A DNA stretch of 64,000 bases, from positions 12,504,501-12,568,500 of the forward strand of contig CP142454.1 in the NCBI GenBank assembly GCA_038049695.1, in the 5' to 3' direction. How positions within the stretch are numbered: the first letter of the stretch is position 1; each line of letters begins with the position of its first letter. The DNA is from Cinnamomum chago (lineage: Eukaryota; Streptophyta; Magnoliopsida; Laurales; Lauraceae). Of this stretch, positions 1-11,957 are shown one piece after another. The notes beneath the pieces are model-generated. The model made no database searches. It was not told where the DNA came from and saw only the letters and a list, made by a program, of their open reading frames with translations. A program made the position numbers and the translations under genes.

Positions 1-1537
1 ATGTACAAAATGTCCTCAGTTCTTACCATAACAGGAGTTGATCATGCCGTAAAATCAAATGCTTATAAGTTAATAATACATAAGTTTGTGTTAACCATAT
101 TCTTAATCATATGCCCAATCTTATGTTGGGAACAAATTTTAATAGGGTAATTAGCAATATCTGATCCACGGGAAAGACATTTATTTTGAACAACTTTGGT
201 TTGTGGAGTTTCACTCCTTCTGGTTATGGGCAGAATGAATGAGACACTTGTATTACATGTTAACAGTTGGAAATTCCTCACTACCCCTAGAACAATGCTA
301 TCTTCATTGAGAATTTGTAAAATTGAGAATTATTCATTATGTCACATTTGAGAATAGATGAGATATCCGGAGATTTGATGATTGAATACACTCCTCTTTT
401 CAATTGAGAATTCTCACATCCAATGGGGGGTTTGGACTTGAGAATCCTAAAACGTAAGGATCTCAAATAGCCCAAATACTCGAAAGCTAATAATTATCAA
501 ACGTGAGTTTTCTACGCACAACTTTGTGGAAAAAAAAAAAAAAACTCTGAATTTGGATGACACACATCACCTTATAGGATCCAAACTCTAGTTTACAAGG
601 TAGAGGAAGTCGTTACAAGGTCATAGCTCATCCCTTCATGTCTGGATACTGCGTGAGACAGTTTGCTTCTCCAAAATGCTATGCCACATCTGAAAAAAGT
701 GAGTATTCAAATGGAAGGGCATCCAATTAATGTGCTATGAGCGGACGGCCTACGGTAGTATGCGAATAAGCCCAAATCTAAAAATGAAGCAGGACAATGA
801 GACTAATACTATGGAATAGATGAGATTTCCAGTTATAACTGTGATTGGAGTCACTTGCTCACATAAGAATAACCATACGCACGTCCCAAACGTAATAAAG
901 TCAAACTGCGTACGGCGGCAGAACTTAGTGGACATCCAGAAGGTTTCCATTCGAGACGGTCTGTACTTAACTTTATTCGTATTAGTAAACTGCCAAACGA
1001 GCCCCCAAGAAAAGCGTTGCAAGTGACTCACCGAACCTAATTCTCCAAATCTTAAATCTTTTTACATGAAGAAGGTGGTTTCCCGGTCTTGAGAAACTTG
1101 TCCGGTACATTCCTTTCACTTTAGTATTTTCCCTTTAAATGCTTTTCCACGTTTGCCTAAGAATAGAAAGAGTAGAATGCATGCACTTTGTTATTGACGA
1201 AATGGTGGGCGCCTGTTATTCCTGTGTACTTGAAGAAAGTGATGTTTTCACCCATTGTTTTTACACATTCAACGTTCCATTTTCCTTTTAAAATTATTAT
1301 ATGAAAATGTCCCTTTTCTTGTAGATATTTGGAAATGGTCTAATGCTGTATATATATGTACGATGAATGTGTGTTGATATGATTTGATTATTTTATATAC
1401 ATACAAGATGATGATATTGTAAAATGGAAAGTGGGTTCCCTTGAATTTGCAGGAGGCCTAAGGCCAGGGCGACTAGTCCTTGTGAGAAAGAGTGGAATTG
1501 TAAAAGAATAAAATTTTTACTTGAATTTGTGATGCTG

Positions 1538-1869
1538 GCATGTTTGGATGTATGATGAATTGAAGTAACGTGAGGTGAAATATCAAATTAAGATAGAATC
1601 AAATATAAAGGGTCATGATGGTATTTTGTTTTTAGTTGTTTAATATAATTTTTATTTTTATTTTTTTACTTTTTCTATAGAAAAGTTAGGTTTTTTTGTA
1701 TATTAGTGAAAAAAGGAGGTTGTTTTTTTTTTTTTTTTTACTTTTTTCGAAAAAGATGAAGAAATATTTGAAATTATATACTTTTAATATGACCCTTTGT
1801 CTTTTCTTGTCTGGATAATAGAGGCTTTATTTCACCTCAATTTACTTCATCACATATCTAAAAACACGC
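1538..1869. mobile_element. Short MITE-like element with about 45-bp terminal inverted repeats
   Basis: The left end (GCATGTTTGGATGTATGATG, then GAAGTAA and GAGGTGAAAT) recurs in reverse complement at the right end (gcgtgttttta, then gatgaagtaaa and gaggtgaaat). The arms run about 45 bp with several mismatches and flank an AT-rich, non-coding centre with poly-T. This is the structure of a non-autonomous DNA transposon. The GCATGTTTGG terminus resembles PIF/Harbinger-type MITEs of plants, but no convincing target duplication was found, so the superfamily is uncertain. Confidence 0.6.
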
Positions 1870-4800
1870 GTAATTGGCGGAATTAGGATCCTTTGAGGAC
1901 ACTTTGCAGAGAATCCTCAAAGGTTAACCATAACAATGAACCAGTAAGGGTCAATTTTTTATTTTTTTAAAATCCAAATCACTTAAAATAACTTCTGCTT
2001 GCATTGTTAATGATATATCAAATCTCACCATGATTGGAGTATAGTTTTCTGTCAGATTAATCATCATCTTTGGGTTTTTGGTTTCTTATTTTAGACAAGA
2101 TAATTCTAATTAAAGATGGGCTCTATTCTTTCAGGAGCAATTTAGGACGGTCCTAGATGGACCCAAATTAAAGGTGGTGGGTCTAGATGGGTAATTAAAT
2201 TATCAGATGAACTCCTACCACTCATATTCTTGGCCATTCCAATGGCAGAGATAACCTTTTTCCCCTGATCAAATGGTTGGGATTAACTAGTTCTGCTGTT
2301 GTTTCATGGACCATGCAAGTAAGTACCTAAGGCTGTTGTCAATGTGCCAAGGTTAGATCAAAGAAATCTCATATGACCAGGTCTGAGCCCCAATACGACC
2401 TGAAGAGACATGTATATGAGCCCACATGTGTGATCTCACATGGACGATAAGGCAGCCGTAGAAAGCAGCTTTGACTTCTTTTCACTTCCAGAAAAAGAGA
2501 TCATTCCATATGAAAGCATTGAAAAAGAGATCTGATCACCCCAGCCAGGGGGTGGAACCACAAAAGTTCCCTTGTTGGGGGGTCTCGATGTTAAAAAGGT
2601 GTAAAAAAAGGTCCAGGACCTTACAGATACATTCCCCCATTATGTAATGGTGTTTTCCACAATCTTTTGGGTCCAGTGGCGCCCGGACTCAATATTTTAG
2701 TTTAAGGGGTGCAAACCTTAACAGGTAGTTTGGTTTAAGAGGTAAATCAAGGACTTTCATGTGGATTTTGAAGGTGAACTTACAATTTCTTGTGAATTTC
2801 TTGAAGGACATGCAGTTTAACGAGTGTGATCGCACCTACATGATTGTGTTTGGACCCGACCTTGACCCCAGCTCATCTTGGGTGACATGATGCAAGCTCA
2901 CCCATGCCTTTGCGGTTAATATGGGCGCGCCACTTTTGTAATGGATAGGTCTAGCCCAATAACAGCTACGAACTTTAAACTTAGGATATGTGTTTGTACA
3001 ACATAATGCTTCCATGGTACAGAGTAAACATTGTTATGATTTTCTTATAGGTAAAGGAAAAATACAAATTGATGTTTCTCAATAGAAACGGTTTCCACTT
3101 CCATCCTATAAAAAAAATAAAAACCATGGAGTGCAAAATCTTCTTGTTGCAAGACAAGTCCTTAAAAAATATATATAATGGAATTTGGCTCATCTGGCCT
3201 GGATCGACCTAGGTCCTTTGACTGCCCAATAATCTATAGCAACTAACCATGAATGTTGACTGAACATTTGGATTGGAATGCTTTCACATGAGTATTCCTT
3301 TCTGATGAATGCAGGTGATTCTTTCTTTATTAACTTGATATTAGATTAGATAGATATGACCGATCAAAGAGGACAAGCTCTTTTTCAATCTTTTTTTTTT
3401 TTTTTTTGCTCTTCTTCTTATCTTAAGCAATCAAGTTCATGCATGCGGATTTCATGATAGATGATGTAATGTGATATAACAAACCCTCTTTTATCTTTAT
3501 ATATATACTTCACGTGCACAAAAGAACATTTAAACTCCTACTGGTTGGTGAACCCCTTACCCACATGGTGTGAAACGACCCCAGCAGATTTCTACTTTGG
3601 GCGAATCTCATTCCTGTGATTATGGTGGGCCCCACTTATTTGGACTTTGTATGAGGCAGCCGAAAGCCAAATGGGGTCCATAACAATTGTGGCTGATCTG
3701 CCTCGGATGGTGATGTTGTACCATTTTTTATTCACACTGGGACCCAGAATTGTGGCCCTCACTTCGGTACATGATGCCAAGTGTAGGGTGAGATATTGCT
3801 GATGCTTGATAGTTGAAGGTCTGGACTGTGCATTGTATAGAATTTAATGTTTGGTCAAGTTTTTACATGGATGATGGAACCTTGGGTTTGAAAACTCGTT
3901 CTATATGGAATTGACCGAGTTGACTTGGGTGGGTTTGTAGGTTCTAAATTGAACTCGCTTGAGTCTCAGTCTGAACCCATATGTCTGTGAGTCAAACTGC
4001 TGGTCGTGGTGGGCCCACCATAGATGGATCATTTGGTAGAGATCAACAAGATGTGCAAAATTTGAAATTCTCCTGGGTGATGACACTGCTTCCGGAAAAT
4101 AAATGTCATGCCGAGTCTTAGACTCGGGTGATTTAAGGGTTGACACAAAATGGGTGTGTTTTGGGTGGGCATCACAGCTGTCCAAATCCAAACATTTAGA
4201 CAGAGTCAGATGGTGGCAAATTGGCACGATTCCATCTAATGGCCTACAAAGGTGAGTCCAGAACCCGTGAGGATTTCCCCGTAGTAATCGTGACCGGACC
4301 AATCAGGGTCCGCCACATCCGAAAATTCTTAGATGATCCCGATTCTATATAGGTTGGAGGAGTGTAAAATTCGGCTCACTTGACTTGTAAGGGAGTAGTG
4401 TGAGGGGTTTCCATTGGTCAAAAGGTGGAATAGATGGACCCCACAACTAGGTTGTTCTTTGTTTAAGACGCATATGTTATTTAAAATACCTAAAGTTTAC
4501 CATCATTTTATACAGTGAGGTTAATAAATCCCACCTACATATTAGGAGACCTCTATCAACCTTTAGTTTGATTGTTTCCGAAACTAACTTATACGTTATG
4601 CAAAGTCAGAGATAAGATATACAAAAGATGTAACGAAACTTTTTGACATTTTATTGAAAAAGCTTAAAAATAGAGACAATAGGGTATTTCTTGTTGCATT
4701 TATAGTAACTCTCATTATATATATTATATTAAGGTGGAAGGTTTTAGATCTAATTTTGACTTTACTTTTTAATTTTGATAAAAAGTTATTTTTAGTTTCT

Positions 4801-7800
4801 ACAACTACTTGCAAGTTATTTTTTGTTTTTACTTATGGACTCCCATCTTCCCCCTTTCTAACATACATAGAATCATATCTCTTCATATATATCCGTGATT
4901 AGTATGGATTTTTGTGCTAGTACAAATTTAAAATTAGCTAAAACATGATCTACTCTTTTTTCTTTAAATCGAAGCCAACTATAGTACACACCCATGAATG
5001 GACAGGTGATGGCCCAAATTCCAATTTAATGGTAGAAGCATCCATCATTAAATGGGTCAGAATATGGAAAATGAGATTAAGTATTATTGTAAGTTCCTAC
5101 TTTTACATAGATTACTCCAAATAAAATTTGGGTTGCAGCAGACTTTGCATTCTCCGAGGTGTGAAAGGAATCAACTTCCCCATTCAATTCATATGTTCCA
5201 TTTTGTCATTTTCAAGAAAATAATAAAAAAATCTCACAAGTTGCCTCTGTTCCCTTCTTTTTGTCTTTTAACACAACCCCCAAAAACAAAACATGAAAAA
5301 CATCCTCACTAAATTGAAAAAGGAGAAGAAGGAAAGGATGATAATGGGTCTTGAGTCAATGATCCAAAAGCACAAAGGCCAAAAAGGTGAGGTGACTTTG
5401 TAGCTAAATTCTGTGAAATGTACAATGAATCCATTGATGAAAACTAGTTTTTCACTTCTTCTACTCACAAAAAGTTAGAATTCTTGCTGTAAAGAAGAGC
5501 CATGCTTCTTTTCAAAATTCAATGAAGTGAGAAAGGGATAGCTCTTCCAAGATTCCTTATACATTTATCTGATTTCATCCATTTAGCCCTAAACCAATGC
5601 AAGGCCCAGCGTTGGAACTTGAACGGTTGTATCTTTGTTTTTTTTTTTTTTTGGTTATGTTTTGTCACCCATGGGAACCTGTTCACATGAGTAATGTGGA
5701 TAGGGATGGGCCCATCTGTTCGTATGATGATCCATAATGTCTATTTGGTGTGGTTTTAGCATACTGATTATGCAATCCTAGATCACCAATTTCTCTCATT
5801 AAGAGTGCATTTGTTACAAGAGATGATTCCACCGGAGGGTAAAGGCTCCTTGTTCAATTGTTTGGTGTGGAACATTTACTTATAGAAAATAAAATACAAA
5901 TGAATAGATTTTCCTCAATATGAAAGACTTCAATTTCTTACGAGAGGAGTACGAAGGCGAGGCTCCCCTTAATTTGGAAAAGAAAACCTGAGCACGAAAT
6001 CCTCTAATTGCACACGCCAGTCCTAAATGTAGAAAGTTGCTTACCCTCGCAATCCCTATCATACTATTCACATTTTGGAGGTAGCTCACAAAAGTTTCAA
6101 GGCGCGACTTGTAACATTTGACCAGTTTAGATCTTAAAGTTGACAAAGAAAATTGCCACTTACGATTAAGTTAGGTTGTATTAGTATATACATGTGGGCC
6201 TGTTGATGGTCCACATTCTAATCTCTTAAAGAAAAAGGAGAAAAAGCAAATTATGTTGACTTAGTAGCTAGGAAGATTTTCGCCTACAAGAATACCCTAA
6301 TTGTGCATGTGCTCAATTCAGAAGGCTACTTGGATGCATTCCTGTCACTGGGGAAGGATATACGAAAAGGACTTTTTATGATAAGGGTCATGTAAAAAAG
6401 TAGCCCCGTCACATTATTCTAGCCATTGATTTAACAGCTTTAAAATTTAATAGTTTCTGAATCATATATTTTCTTTTTATAGATTTAATCTAATAGTGAT
6501 TAAAAGTTTAATGAGTATAAAAATGGACATGGTGTCAGGACATGGTTGAAATAGAGTAGTAAAGGAGCTGTACTCTTCAAAGGTGGGCTCGTATGGGCCC
6601 TTTAGAGCTCTTGTAGGACAAAATTATCCTATATTCATACTGCACGGGAAGATAAGAGTTCATAAGCCGGTCAAGATTAGCTATATTCTTCAGAAGGTGA
6701 CATGGTTCATATCAATGTCACAAATTCTAGCCATGTCTTGAATATACTGCGATATTAACGTGATATATTTAACTAAAGATTATTCTCCAATGACATTTTG
6801 ATATTTTCAATTTCCTAAAAACTGAAAATACCACAAGAAAAATTCAATAAAATCGTGACAATTGGGAAGCATAAAAGCATTGGGTTGTAAGATCCATTGA
6901 CTTTATATGTATGGCTACCATTTCCTTTCTTTCCTTGGATTCATTGAAATTGGTTTTTTGTATTGTTTCTTCCTAGTGACTTTTGGGAAGTAAAAGAAGA
7001 CCTAGCCACAATGCAACTTGGCCAAGTTGACTCGAACTGGAATTTGAAGTTGTATATGAATATCTATCAATCTCTATACTTTCAGGGGCGAAGAAAACAA
7101 ATCCAGTGTTAATCATTTTACTTCCTATGAATATACATATAAAGTCAACAGTCAACACATTGCAACTTGTAGCCAATATTTTGAAATTTTGGCCCGCGGT
7201 GAACAACGGTCCAACTGATTTAACTGTCTAGGTTGACCCAGTTGGATCATGATTTAAGAAAGTAGTTAAAAATTGTGCGTAAATTTAACCATCTGCTCTT
7301 AAGAGGTTTTGATCGATTTTCACCATTTGATCCTTTTTGTAGTTATAGACTAACAGGACGCGAGTCACCGGGCCAGTCCAATATGACTGGTGAGTCCATA
7401 AAAAATTCTGATCTGCTCTTAGACTGCCTTTTTTTTTCCTCTGCCTGAAAGAAGAGAAAAGGAGAAGGATTATAGTTGTTGTAAACGTGAGGTCCAATTA
7501 GAGATGAAGATTTGGGCGGGCTGCCCAGGCCCGGCATGAAAAGAACCGTGCCGCGGTCGTTGAATTGGTCAACGGGCAGGTACGGCACGGCCTGAACTCC
7601 CCACATGGGCCAGGGGTCCCTGGGCCGAGGCGTGGCATGGCTGGGCCTACCCTTACACGGCCAAGTTTTTATGCCTAGGTCCAATGATTTGGTGATCCAG
7701 TGGATTGACATAATGAACTTTTCTATTAGATAAATTCTTTGCCAAATATAATACAGAATGGAAGATCCCAGCCATTGGATGTTCACCTTTCTGCATATAA

Positions 7801-9513
7801 ATTGGAAGAGTTCTGTGTTGCTACTCCACTGATATGAGACCGGATTACACGGTTCCCACCATCCCATAATGCACTGAGTCAAAGGCTTAAGAACTCAATG
7901 CGTGGGGCCCCCAACAGACCTGGGTCCTGCCCGAGCCTGAATCTACCATCAACTGGGCAGACTTGGGCCCAAGTTTTTAAGTCTAAAATACTTACTGGAC
8001 TGAGCAAATATAGATCCTAGGATATGTTAAGCTTTGTTCGATTCAAGCGTTTATAGCCCTTATCAAGCTGGAACAGAACCAGTTTCCAGGGTGCATTCCA
8101 TTTCCAACCCACACTCAAATTTGGGCCTATCAATTGTTAAGAACACAGACCTTCCATGTGAGTTTGGCCTAAATCGAGCCACTTGACAGAACAATTGTGA
8201 CTATAGTTGTTAATTTCGTCTCGGACCTCCGTCAAAATGAAAAGTTTCATCAGCCAATTCATAATTTCAGAGAAAGGGGATGGAATGGGCTTTTAATCTT
8301 GGTACTCTATCAGGACATGTAAGAAACATGCATTAGAGAGTAGATAGGACACCTCATTAATTTCCAACACATGCCTCACCTCAATTATATTTCCATTTGA
8401 TACAACATGCATATACACCGTTCCCTTTTGGTGAGAGATGTAACTGGTGACTTTCTCGAGACATCATTTTTATCTTTTTTTGGATAAACCACATATCTAC
8501 TGCCGAGCCCAGCCCAAGAGTCTTAGGCCCTGAGCCCGAGGGACATCCGATTTGGGACAGCTGAGAACTAATCCCTTAGGACACAAGCAAACACTCTCAA
8601 TATATATGCACCGGGTAAAACCATAGGAGGCGGGCAACATCGGTAGATATCAACACAAGACCTCTCCGCTCCCTCATGCCTTGAGAAGACAATTTTAGTA
8701 CATGTATTTATCAAAAAGAAAAAAATCCAAGTTTTGCCTAACAGTGAGATAAGTCGCACTAAGCCCCATGATCTGCCTGCATCCAAGTTGGTCCGATCAT
8801 ACCAGAGGTAGATCTTATCACATCATGGGACCCACCTGTCACGATTCTAACCCTCTCATACTCAGAAATCTCTTTTAAGTTGAGACTCTCCCCAGTTAGA
8901 TTGTTATTTGAATTATACTATTCATTGGTTTGAAGTCAATAAACATGTTACTGGAAAAACATCAAACTTTGAGCTCACTGCACCAATGGCCGTGATGATC
9001 CAATTGGAGTGGATTTTACATTTCCATCAAAACTATGCATCCGAGTGGGCCCAAAGAGGGCTCAAGTTTTTCACTCTCACAGTTCCTATCAGAGGATACC
9101 ACCTCGACCCACCTATCATCAATCCCAGTTTGATACTCAAATAATCACCGTGGATTGAATTTCATAAAAATAATGCAACACTTACGAATCTATTAAACTT
9201 TGAGCTACTTAATTCATATGGTAACTTGTGAATTAACACTCATCATGATTTGACACTTACTTAGTTGTGTTCACCGTGGATTGAAGTTCATAAAATAATG
9301 TACAACTCATGAAACTGCAAAATTTAAGTCAATAGCTGTGATGATTTGATTGGAACGGTTTTTTTGCAAAAAAATATAAATAATAATAATAATAATTCAC
9401 AATTAGATCTTTCTATCACACTATCCCATCGTGAATAGAATGCATTCAAGTGGGTCCAAGAACGAATTAAATTTCTAGATCATAAGTTACAAGAGAGGTA
9501 ACTCTTACGTGAA

Positions 9514-9517
<4 letters not shown>

Positions 9518-9548
<31 letters not shown>

Positions 9549-9724
9549 CTATCGGAGGGTTAGCTATCGGAGGGTTCCCAACCCTTTTGGGTTGGACTAA
9601 TCCCTCCGGACCCTGAGGGAAGCCGGGTAAATCCCCTGTAGCCCTAGTGTGGTAGCAGAGTTTCGAACCCACAACCTCCGGGAGCAAACCGTGGTCCTAG
9701 GCCAACTAAGCTACCCCTTGGGGT
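9518..9724 (-). mobile_element. tRNA-derived SINE with poly-A tail and target-site duplication
   Basis: Read on the minus strand, the element starts near 9724 with a tRNA-like head. It carries an RNA polymerase III A box (TAGCTTAGTTGG, 9702-9713) and a B box (GGTTCGAAACT, 9659-9669) about 33 bp apart. The body ends in a duplicated 14-bp unit (CCCTCCGATAGCTA, twice) and a long A tract, seen as poly-T at 9516-9546 on the plus strand. A 15-bp target duplication flanks it: tcttacgtgaaagtt at 9503-9517 and tcttacatgaaagtt at 9725-9739, with one mismatch. These are the hallmarks of a plant tRNA-derived SINE of the general Au-SINE style. The near-identical duplication implies a fairly recent insertion. 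Confidence 0.88.
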
Positions 9725-11274
9725 TCTTACATGAAAGTTAACGTAATATAGAAATGACAAGAAGGGGTTACTTGGTGGACAACCCTGCATGTGACCTGTC
9801 CGGGGTCTCATTTCATTAATTTCAAGCACATCCGGCAACCATCCATTGAACTTCATACTGGCCCATGTGACCAATCGGGTGTTCGGTGGGATATTCGTAG
9901 CATGAAATGCGGCATTATAAATTTAAATATTAAAACACTAATTCTATGAATATTCAAAATTTTCAAAAAAGTAACAATATGCCACCTACAAAATGTGAAA
10001 ATCATCACAAAATTTTCAATTTAACCCCCACTCAATCAACCACAAATATTTTTCAATTCAACCTAAATTCCAATTCTATCAACCTTGTAGGTTTTCCAAT
10101 TTAACTCAAAATCCACATATAAGTTGAAAAAAAAGGCTCAAAGACTACACATTCTCCATGAAGTCCAACTCAACCACATAAAATTTTCATTTCATCTCAG
10201 ATCCCAACCCAATCAACTCAATCACAAATAGTTAGTGAATTGTGAGATTAACATGCATAATGATCCATCCGGGTGGCGAGGTGAAACCTGAGCCCGCCCC
10301 GTACCCCATGAAGGGTTTTAACATTCATATCCAAACCCGCCCCGAATTAATAGAAACTTCTACCAAATCTGCCCCTAATAGAAGCAGGATTGGTCCCCTT
10401 TAAACCCTACCCTACCCTTAGAGCATAGATAACTCAGAACAGCAGATCCAAACCAGCGGTCAAAAATAATAATAATAATAATAAATAAATCTGAATCTCA
10501 GTTGAGCAACCGCATCTCAAATCCTATTTCCATCCCTCTGATTGCCATCGCCCCAAATGGGCCCCACAAGTGTGCTGATACCCACCCACCCACCCACCCC
10601 CCAAAGAAAGAAGAGTTCAACTAGTAGCACTAGATGGTCAGCGTTAATTAATAAAGGCTAATTTTAGGCATCTAACCCCAACAAGGAAACTGATTAGGAC
10701 AGTCGAGATCGACATGCTGCTTGGTCAAGGGATTGTTCCTCAATGGGATGAATGTCCATTAGACCCCGCAAAGAAGCATTCCAAAACTCACTGGAGTCCG
10801 AGTCGACTCAGACTCAAGACATGACGGAGTCTGGTCTACAGGGGCTCGGCCGAGTTGAACCCCAAGACATGCAAAAAAAAAAAAGAACCTCCAAGCCCAC
10901 AATCCCACCTGACAAAAAACACCTAAACAATCATCCAAAGAAACACATGCCCCACCTTCTCAAAATCCTCATAGGTAAAACTAAAAAAGAGGTTTTTTTT
11001 TTTTGGTGCTTGCAAGAGCAGCCGCAGCAGCAGCTTTATGGAAAAAAAAAATTCCAACCCAAATCTCCAAGAACCAATCTCGTATCCTTCTCCAATCACC
11101 ACCGAAGAAATCAAGAAAAACCAAATAAAATCTGCAGAGTGGATTATGAAGACACTCAATATCTATGATGCCCATATAGCGATATGGAAACAGCAGGGAC
11201 ATGCCATGAATATGGTACAGGCATGGATTTTACATACAGAAAGTGAAGTATCAGATATGGTATGTGTTAAGACA

Positions 11275-11319
11275 CAGACAAGAGACACGATCACAAGAAT
11301 TTTCTCACAAATGGGAGAA
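11275..11319 (+). repeat. 45-bp direct repeat, copy 1
   Basis: This segment (cagacaagagacacgatcac and onward) recurs at 12991-13035 with a single mismatch. The second copy lies inside intron 2 of the thioredoxin y gene and this one lies 640 bp beyond the stop codon. Flanking bases diverge quickly. It may be a piece of a dispersed repeat or a local segmental copy. Confidence 0.75.
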
Positions 11320-11957
11320 TGCTTTTTGAAGATGAGGAGAGTAATTTCATTTATATTGTTTGGTTACATGCCCACTCCATCAGTAAAGGAGTTTATTAGC
11401 ATCTAATCAACCAAGAAATAAATCAAATAATAATAAAAATAGCAACTAATCCTAGGACACCAATGAAGATCTAATCCAACTGCTAGGAATGTGAATATCC
11501 TCACCTATGTAACAATATGACGTGATCCATTGCCTTTTTTGAAGCATCCGGGTAACACATCACACACACATTTCCTTTTCTTGTGCCTTCTAGATAATAT
11601 CGCTTTCATGCTGATTGACAAAAATCATAATACACTATACAGCATCTTCTGTCTATGGGCCAAACAGGTGGCAAGTCCCACAGCTGGTTAGATGGTAACC
11701 ATTTCCATGCTAGTTTATTTTGTATGAACTTAGAAAATGTGGTCGCTGACAAACAAGAGTACTATGAAGTGCGGTTCAACATCCAAATTTCTTATATATG
11801 GTTACATTGACATTCCCCACCTCATTTTAAATAGACAAGGGGACTGAAAGAAATAATCAGGTCATGATTAACAAAACAGAATAACATAGATCTTAAACTG
11901 ACGCTGTTGGTCATAAAAAGCACTACAATCATATAAATGCTCACTCACCATTTGGAA

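Larger units (their letters stand above)
1..11957. other. Intergenic DNA downstream of the thioredoxin y gene, no supportable gene
   Basis: No open reading frame here shows a recognisable domain, a plausible exon chain or a signal or transit peptide joined to a conserved core. The longest frames, such as 3901-4302 on the minus strand and 10752-11406 on the plus strand, are low-complexity or lie in generic GGGCCCACC-type plant intergenic sequence. Around 8900-9350 there are several diverged copies of a short motif (sequence like caccgtggattgaa), which suggests an old repeat. A GC-rich patch at 7505-7690 stands out from the AT-rich background but has no recognised content. Only the MITE at 1538-1869, the SINE at 9518-9724 and a 45-bp duplicated segment at 11275-11319 could be named. 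Confidence 0.6.

Noticed and set aside
3901-4302. 133-codon frame on the minus strand
   Set aside because: No recognised domain and composition like the surrounding GGGCCCACC-rich intergenic DNA; no exon neighbours.
9659-9713. Possible tRNA gene from A and B boxes
   Set aside because: No cloverleaf can be closed; the poly-A tail, doubled tail unit and target duplication show a SINE.
10752-11406. Overlapping frames of 122-144 codons, Lys/Gln-rich
   Set aside because: Low-complexity A-rich DNA, several overlapping frames of similar quality, no homology I recognise.
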